64,000 bases of DNA from Glycomyces sambucus (GTDB taxonomy: Bacteria > Actinomycetota > Actinomycetes > Mycobacteriales > Micromonosporaceae). Made by a program: the position numbers and the translations under genes. This document shows positions 58,856 through 64,000 of the stretch, one piece after another. The DNA lies in the NCBI RefSeq assembly GCF_900102815.1, contig NZ_FNGF01000002.1:744001-808000 (forward strand), given 5' to 3'. A model generated the notes under the pieces. It was not told where the DNA came from, ran no database searches, and saw nothing but the letters and a program-made list of their open reading frames with translations. Positions within the stretch are counted from its first letter, which is position 1, and each line of letters opens with the position of its first letter.

Positions 58856-61660
58856 ATGCCAGAGCGCGCGAGCGGCCCCGTCGATCTCCGGCCCCTGCGG
58901 GTCCGGGCCATGATGACGCAGGAGGAGCTGGCCCTGAAGGCGGGCGTGGGCACGCGCACCATCCGCGACATCGAGGCGGGCCGGGTGCGGCCGCAGCCGC
59001 GCACGCTGCGCCTCATCGTCGAGGCCCTGGGCCTGGACGAGGCGGACCTGGCCGCCCTCGCCGGGCGGGCGCGGCCGCAGGCGCACGGCCCGGTGACGCT
59101 CCCCTCGGGCACCGCCGCGTTCACCGGCCGGGCCGAGAGCCTGGCCGCGCTCGACGCCGCGGCCGACGACCCCGCGAGCCCGCTGGTCGTCCTCTCCGGC
59201 GTCGGCGGCGCGGGCAAGACCATGCTCGCGCTGCACTGGGGCCACCGCTCCGGCGACCGGTTCCCCGGCGGGCGGATCTACGTGGACCTGCGCGGCTTCG
59301 GGCCCGAGGGCGCAGTCGTGGCGCCGGCCGAGGCCGTCCGCCAGCTCCTCGTCTCCCTCGGGGTGGAGCCCGCGCGCGTCCCCGCCGACCCCGACGCCCG
59401 GATCGCGCTGTACCGCAGCCTCATGCGCGGCGAGCGCCGCCTGCTCGTCCTCGACAACGCGCGCGACGCCGCCCAGGTCCGGCCGCTGCTCCCGGACTCG
59501 GCGCAGGCGCACACGCTCGTCATCAGCCGCCGCACGCTCGTCGGGCTCGCCGCCTCGCACGGCGCCAGGGTGGTCGAGATCGGGGCGTTCGACCGGGCCG
59601 AGGCCGACGCGCTCCTCGAACGCCAGCTCGGCGCCGCCCGCCTCGCGGCCGAACCCGAAGCGGCCGAACGGATCACGACCCTGTGCGCGGGCCTGCCGCT
59701 CGCGCTCGCCATCGTGGGCGCGCGGGCCGCCACGCGCCCGGGGCTGGCGCTGCGCGAGGTCGCCGACGAACTGGAGCGCTCGCGCCTCGACACGCTCGCG
59801 GTCGAGGACGACACGGTCGACGTCCGCGCGGTGTTCTCCTGGTCCTACCGGGCCCTCGACCCAGACGCGGCCCGTCTCTTCCGGCTCCTCGCCCTCAACC
59901 CCGGCCCCGACTTCGGCCCCGAGGCGGCGGCCCGCCTCCACGGCGGCCCGGACGCCGAACGCGCGCTCCGGACCCTGACCGAGGCGCACCTGGTGGAGAC
60001 GCACCCGGTCGCGGACGACGACCGGGGCCGCCACCGCCTCCACGACCTCATCCGCCTCTACGCCGCCGAACTGCTCGCCACCGAGCCCGGCCGCGCAGGC
60101 GCCCTCGACCGCCTCCTCGACTGGTACCTCCAGGCCGCCGACGCCTGCCGCGCGGCCCTGTACCCGGCCATGGTCGGCGTCCCGGTCCCCGCCCCGCTCG
60201 GCGAGCGCCCCGTGCTGACGGACGAGGAGGCCGCCGCCTGGCTGAAGGCCGAGTGGGACAACCTCATCGCCGCCGCCGAGCACACCGCCGCGCACGGGCC
60301 GCACCAGTTCGCGTGGCTGCTGGCCGACGTGCTGCGGGGGTACGTGTGGCTCCACATGATCGGCCACGACGGCGTGCGCCTGGGCCGCGCCGCCCTCGAC
60401 GCGGCCGAGGCGGACGGCGACCCGCTCGGCCTCGCGGCGGCGGCGAACGCGCTGGGCTGCGCCCTCATGCGCGCCAACCGGCTCGACGAGGCCGTGGTGC
60501 GGCTGCGCGACACCGCCGCCTTCGCGCGGCGCGCGGACTGGCTCGCGGGCGCGGCCTCGGCCGAGGGCAACCTGGCGGTGGCCTGCTACTACCTCGGCAG
60601 GATGCGGGAGGGGCTGGAGCACGCCTACGCCGCGCTGCACGCGTTCCGCGAGATCGGCGAACCCCGGGCCGAGGGCACGAACCTGCACTGGCTGGGCCTC
60701 TTCCACTCGCTGATGGGCGAGCTCGACACCGGGATCGACTACCTCGAACAGGCGCTGAAGCTGGCCGCGGAGGCGCGGCGCCACGCCGTGAGCGTCGCCC
60801 TGCTGACGCACCTGGCCGAGATCCTGGTCTTCCGGGGCAGGCTCGAACTCGCCGACGCCCGCCTGCGGGAGGCGGACGCGCTGATGCGCGACAGCGTCAC
60901 CATCGACCGGACCGGCGACCGGCTCGAGGTCCAGGCGCGGCTCCTGCTCGCCGCCGGGCGCCCGGCCGAGGCCCGCGAACTCGCCGCCCGGGCCGTCGAG
61001 GCCCAGTCGGACGCCATCGAGCACCGCAACAAGGCCGCCGCCACGGTGATGCTCGCGGCGGCCCGCGACGCGGCGGGCCACCACGCCGAGGCGGTCGCCC
61101 TGTACGACGAGGTGCTGGCGATGACCGAGCACGAGGCCACGGTGTTCCACCGGGTCGAGGCCATGGTCGAGCGGTCCGGGGCCGTGCTCCGCACCGGCGA
61201 CCCGGCCCGCGCCGAGGCCGCCGCGCGGGAGGCGCTGCGGACCGCCCGGGACGGCGACTACCGGTTCCTGGAGGGCCGGGCGCTCAACGTGCTCGCCGCG
61301 GTCGGCCTGGAGACGGGCCGGCCCGAGGAGGCCGCGGAGCTGGCGCGGCAGGCGCTGGAGCTCCACCGCGCGACCGGGCACCGGTCGGGCGAGACCGAAT
61401 CGCTCCGGATCCTGGACGCCTTGGGGCCCAATGCGTTACAGGCGGCTCACCAGTCGTGGACCGTGCCGTCGGCGAGACGGTTGAACGGCAGGTACGCCTG
61501 CACGTACGGGTACTTCCCGGCCTCGTCCACGTCGAGCTCGACACCGAGGCCCGGCGCGTCGCCGGGGTGGAGGAACCCGTCCGTCCACGTGAAGGACTGC
61601 CGGAAGACCTCGTCGGTCTTCGCCCCGTGCTTCATGTACTCCTGGATGCCGAAGTTGTGA
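58856..61660 (+). CDS. XRE-NB-ARC-TPR (STAND) transcriptional regulator
   Basis: The 934-residue protein has an N-terminal XRE-type HTH ([20 protein letters not shown], residues 18-70), an NB-ARC ATPase (Walker [13 protein letters not shown] with K121, Walker [23 protein letters not shown]) and TPR-like repeats from about 430 to 860. The layout is that of actinomycete AfsR-like STAND regulators without the SARP domain. The last 70 or so residues lie antisense to the mannonate-dehydratase gene and are low-complexity, so the natural end is probably near residue 865; the stop codon before the overlap is absent. Target genes are unknown. Confidence 0.86.
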   Translation: MPERASGPVDLRPLRVRAMMTQEELALKAGVGTRTIRDIEAGRVRPQPRTLRLIVEALGLDEADLAALAGRARPQAHGPVTLPSGTAAFTGRAESLAALDAAADDPASPLVVLSGVGGAGKTMLALHWGHRSGDRFPGGRIYVDLRGFGPEGAVVAPAEAVRQLLVSLGVEPARVPADPDARIALYRSLMRGERRLLVLDNARDAAQVRPLLPDSAQAHTLVISRRTLVGLAASHGARVVEIGAFDRAEADALLERQLGAARLAAEPEAAERITTLCAGLPLALAIVGARAATRPGLALREVADELERSRLDTLAVEDDTVDVRAVFSWSYRALDPDAARLFRLLALNPGPDFGPEAAARLHGGPDAERALRTLTEAHLVETHPVADDDRGRHRLHDLIRLYAAELLATEPGRAGALDRLLDWYLQAADACRAALYPAMVGVPVPAPLGERPVLTDEEAAAWLKAEWDNLIAAAEHTAAHGPHQFAWLLADVLRGYVWLHMIGHDGVRLGRAALDAAEADGDPLGLAAAANALGCALMRANRLDEAVVRLRDTAAFARRADWLAGAASAEGNLAVACYYLGRMREGLEHAYAALHAFREIGEPRAEGTNLHWLGLFHSLMGELDTGIDYLEQALKLAAEARRHAVSVALLTHLAEILVFRGRLELADARLREADALMRDSVTIDRTGDRLEVQARLLLAAGRPAEARELAARAVEAQSDAIEHRNKAAATVMLAAARDAAGHHAEAVALYDEVLAMTEHEATVFHRVEAMVERSGAVLRTGDPARAEAAAREALRTARDGDYRFLEGRALNVLAAVGLETGRPEEAAELARQALELHRATGHRSGETESLRILDALGPNALQAAHQSWTVPSARRLNGRYACTYGYFPASSTSSSTPRPGASPGWRNPSVHVKDCRKTSSVFAPCFMYSWMPKL

Positions 61661-62685
61661 ATGGACAGTCCCAGGTGCATCGCGGCGGCCATGCCCACGG
61701 GCGAGATGTCGGTGGGGCCGTGCATGCCCGACTTGATCTGGTACTGCGCCGCGTAGTCGAGGACCCTCCTCAGGTGCGAGATCCCGCCGGTGTGCGTGAC
61801 GGCGCTGCGCACGTAGTCGATCAGCTGCTCGCGGATGATCTGCTGGTAGTCCCACACGGTATTGAAGATCTCGCCGATCGCGAGCGGGGTCGTGGTGTGC
61901 TGCCGGACCAGGCGCAGCGCCTCCTGGTTCTCTGCGGGCGTGACGTCTTCGAGCCAGAACAGGTCGTAGGGTTCGAGCGACTTCCCGAGCTGCGCGGCCT
62001 GGATCGGGGTGAGCCGGTGGTGCGCGTCGTGCAGCAGCGGGAGTTCGGGGCCGAACTCGTTCCTGACGGCCTCGAACACCCCGGGCACGTGGCGGAGGTA
62101 GGAGCGCGTGTCCCAGTCCTCCTCGGCCGGACGCGCGCCGCGCTGGGCCGGCTCGTGGTCGTAGCGGACCCCGTCCATGGCCTCGTAGGTGGCGTTCGAG
62201 GCGATCCCGTAGATCGACTTCAGCCCCGGGACCCCGGTCTGGATGCGGATGGCCCGGTACCCCTGCTCCTGGTGGGAGCGGACGGAGTCGAAGAGTTCGG
62301 GGAGGTCCTTGCCGGAGGCGTGCCCGTACGCGAGGAGGCCGTTGCGCGAGGCGCCGCCGAGGAGCTGGTAGACCGGCATCCCCGCGGCCTTGCCCTTGAT
62401 GTCCCACAGCGCCATGTCGACCGCGGCGATGGCCGCCATCGTGACCGGGCCGCGCCGCCAGTACGCCGAGCGGTACAGGAACTGCCACGTGTCCTCGATC
62501 CGGTGCGCGTCGCGCCCCAGCAGGAGCGGCACCACGTGCTCGGTCAGGTACGACACGACCGCCAGCTCGCGGCCGTTCAGGGTCGCGTCGCCGATCCCGG
62601 TGAGGCCGTCGTCGGTGGTGAGCTTGAGGGTGACGAAGTTCCGGTCGGGGCTGGTGACGACGACTTCGGCCTTGTCGATGATCAT
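61447..62685 (-). CDS. Enolase-superfamily D-mannonate dehydratase (ManD/RspA type)
   Basis: The 412-residue protein is an enolase-superfamily TIM barrel with capping domain. Metal ligands are D220 (HDAH), E246 (WLEDV) and E272 (IGEIFN), with spacing of 26 and 26 residues as in characterised ManD enzymes, and H222 matches their catalytic His. Typical ManD sequence is [20 protein letters not shown] and [11 protein letters not shown]. It dehydrates D-mannonate to 2-keto-3-deoxygluconate, in glucuronate or related sugar-acid breakdown. Some RspA-like members have low activity, so the substrate is inferred. It overlaps the convergent STAND gene by 214 bp. Confidence 0.9.
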   Translation of the reverse strand: MIIDKAEVVVTSPDRNFVTLKLTTDDGLTGIGDATLNGRELAVVSYLTEHVVPLLLGRDAHRIEDTWQFLYRSAYWRRGPVTMAAIAAVDMALWDIKGKAAGMPVYQLLGGASRNGLLAYGHASGKDLPELFDSVRSHQEQGYRAIRIQTGVPGLKSIYGIASNATYEAMDGVRYDHEPAQRGARPAEEDWDTRSYLRHVPGVFEAVRNEFGPELPLLHDAHHRLTPIQAAQLGKSLEPYDLFWLEDVTPAENQEALRLVRQHTTTPLAIGEIFNTVWDYQQIIREQLIDYVRSAVTHTGGISHLRRVLDYAAQYQIKSGMHGPTDISPVGMAAAMHLGLSIHNFGIQEYMKHGAKTDEVFRQSFTWTDGFLHPGDAPGLGVELDVDEAGKYPYVQAYLPFNRLADGTVHDW

Positions 62686-62839
62686 CGAGTCTCCTCATGG
62701 GGTGCGAGTCGGGGGGAATTCAAACATGCGGCCGAACGGGTGTCAACCGTTTGCCCGCCGACCGTGCGGCCCTCCCCCGCCCCTCGGCCAAGGGCCCTTC
62801 GTCCTTCCCCGCGCGGGGGCCCGGAGGCATACTGGTCGC

Positions 62840-63712
62840 GTGACCGTCGAACGGTTCCCCTCGCCCCCGGTCGACGGGCAGAGCCACGTCGAGCGCCTGC
62901 CCGTGCCGGCGCTGCGCGGCCTCGTGTCCTCGGTGTGGGTGCAGCAGGTCGGCCGCGGCGCCGCGCCGTACGCGCACCGCCGCATCCCGAACGGCTCGAT
63001 GGAGCTGACCTGCACGATCGGGTCGGCGCCGCGGGTGGCCGGCCCCCTCGCCGCACCGCGGGTCGAAGTGCTCGCACCGGGCACCGTGGTGGTCGGGATG
63101 CGGTTCCGGCCGGGCGCGTTCTCCTCGCTGGTGCGGATGCCCGCCTCGGAACTGACGGGTCTCGCCCTGGACACCGAGGAGCTGTGGGGCCGTTCGGCTT
63201 CGGCGCTGGGCGAGGCGGTCGGCGGGGCGCCGTCGCCGGAAGCCGCGCTCGCCGCGATGCAGCGCGACGTCCTCGACCGCGCGGGCGCGGCCCCGCCGCC
63301 CGACGCGCTGGTGTCGGCGATGGTGCGCGACCTGGGCGTCTGGGGCGCGACGGGAGTGGCCCCGCTGCGCTCGACCCTCCACCTGTCGGAGTCGCAGCTG
63401 CGGCGCCGCTGCCATGCGGCCGTGGGGCTCGCACCGAAGACGCTGCACCGGATGCTGCGGTTCCAGGGGTTCCTCGCGCTGGTGCAGCAGGCGATCGCGC
63501 AGGGCCGGGCGCCGGACGGCGACGGGCTCGCGCTGCTGGCGCTGCGCGTCGGCTACGCGGACCAGTCGCACCTGACGCGCGAGTGCGTGCGGCTCACGGG
63601 CCTGCCGCCGCGCGCCTTCCTGGTCGAGACCGAGCGCACGTGCGCGTGCGGCCACGAGCACGCGGCCTCGTTCACCTCCGCGCTCCGCGGCGAGGCCCGC
63701 GGACCGGCGTGA
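62840..63712 (+). CDS. AraC family transcriptional regulator
   Basis: The 290-residue protein has an N-terminal sensing region of the DUF6597 type (ALRGLVSSVWVQQVGRG, RRIPNGSMELTCTIG, VVGMRFRPGAFSSLV) and a C-terminal AraC HTH pair (STLHLSESQLRRRCHAAVGL and LLALRVGYADQSHLTRECV with LTGLPPRAFL). A short Cys/His tail (TCACGHEHAAS) is of unknown role. The GTG at 62840 is the only sensible start. It is divergent from the mannonate dehydratase gene, which it may control; it could also serve the gene that follows. Confidence 0.88.
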   Translation: MTVERFPSPPVDGQSHVERLPVPALRGLVSSVWVQQVGRGAAPYAHRRIPNGSMELTCTIGSAPRVAGPLAAPRVEVLAPGTVVVGMRFRPGAFSSLVRMPASELTGLALDTEELWGRSASALGEAVGGAPSPEAALAAMQRDVLDRAGAAPPPDALVSAMVRDLGVWGATGVAPLRSTLHLSESQLRRRCHAAVGLAPKTLHRMLRFQGFLALVQQAIAQGRAPDGDGLALLALRVGYADQSHLTRECVRLTGLPPRAFLVETERTCACGHEHAASFTSALRGEARGPA

Positions 63713-63788
63713 CCCGGTGGTGAGAATCGACCACCAGTCGGTGATTACAGCCCATTGCAGCGCCGTGCGGCGGCCATAGGCTCGCCGT

Positions 63789-64000
63789 ATGACAACCACA
63801 CCGCTACTGTCATCGGTCGAGATGGCGAGGTTCGTCGCGAACGGGTTCCACCGCATGGACGCCGTCGTCCCCGACGAGTTGAACGCGAAGGCGATCGGCG
63901 TCTTCGACGCCGGCGTGCCGCCGGTCCCGTACGGGACGCCGGTCGACGAGGCGTTCCCGGAGGGCTCGTTCGTACGCGACCTCATCGCGATCCCGGCCGT
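63789..64000 (+). CDS. Phytanoyl-CoA dioxygenase-like protein (3' end cut by window)
   Basis: Only 70 residues lie inside the window. They read SSVEMARFVANGFHRMDAVV then PDELNAKAIGVFDAG, the opening helix of PhyH-like iron(II)/2-oxoglutarate oxygenases, with the late FPEGSFVRDLIAIPAV fitting the same group. The His and Asp iron ligands are beyond the window edge, so the assignment is partial. The gene starts 76 bp after the AraC regulator. Confidence 0.65.
   Translation, partial: MTTTPLLSSVEMARFVANGFHRMDAVVPDELNAKAIGVFDAGVPPVPYGTPVDEAFPEGSFVRDLIAIPA

Noticed and set aside
58756-63723. A 1655-codon open frame on the plus strand
   Set aside because: It is Arg/Pro/Gly-rich with no domain pattern and crosses the STAND, mannonate dehydratase and AraC genes out of phase. 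It is an effect of high GC content.

Overview
The window reads as high-GC actinomycete chromosome. Third codon positions are almost always G or C, GTG and TTG starts are common, and the regulators are of actinobacterial kinds: ECF41 sigma factor, HxlR, ROK, WYL, XRE-NB-ARC-TPR and WXG100 proteins. The carbohydrate load would suit a plant-litter or soil saprophyte. The genus cannot be fixed from sequence alone. There are no rRNA or tRNA genes, insertion sequences or CRISPR arrays that I can see.

Layout. 1-5.4 kb: end of a WYL regulator, a GntR regulator, and a divergent ribose-type ABC transporter. 5.5-8 kb: tryptophanase divergent from an Lrp/AsnC regulator, then a YbaK deacylase. 8-14.9 kb: a LacI-controlled glycan module (binding protein, two permeases, small membrane protein, GH2 hydrolase, LacI regulator) with three matching operators. 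15-20 kb: CDF metal exporter, NADH dehydrogenase-like flavoprotein with ECF41 sigma factor, and a major-facilitator exporter with divergent HxlR regulator. 20-27 kb: a second glycan operon (binding protein, two permeases, GH3 hydrolase, YesL-like protein). 27.3-30.3 kb: a compact type VII/polymorphic-toxin module (two YbaB-like proteins, a WXG100 protein, a channel-like WXG protein, a YwqJ-type deaminase toxin and a probable immunity protein). 30.7-36.2 kb: a complete oligopeptide-type ABC system. 36.3-38.8 kb: PucR and LuxR regulators and a small unknown. 38.8-51.8 kb: an operon with a second oligopeptide-type ABC system, a GH2 beta-mannosidase and a GH36 alpha-galactosidase, divergent from two ROK repressors. 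51.8-64 kb: YbaB, CorA, a transporter-glycosyltransferase fusion, sulfotransferase, acyl-CoA synthetase, STAND regulator, mannonate dehydratase, AraC regulator and the start of a phytanoyl-CoA dioxygenase-like gene.

How it works together. Most of the window imports and breaks down oligosaccharides. At least five binding-protein-dependent systems sit beside GH2, GH3 and GH36 exo-glycosidases that lack signal peptides, so short oligomers are probably imported and cut inside the cell. The GH36 and GH2 pair points to galactomannan-type oligosaccharides, and mannonate dehydratase would serve hexuronate breakdown. The 8-14 kb and 20-27 kb transporters lack an ATPase gene and must borrow one from elsewhere. 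Clear -35/-10 boxes with overlapping palindromes can be read for several of the local repressors. The most unusual locus is the toxin module at 27.3-30.3 kb, where the WXG-like carrier and the deaminase toxin, normally parts of one long polypeptide, are two overlapping genes.
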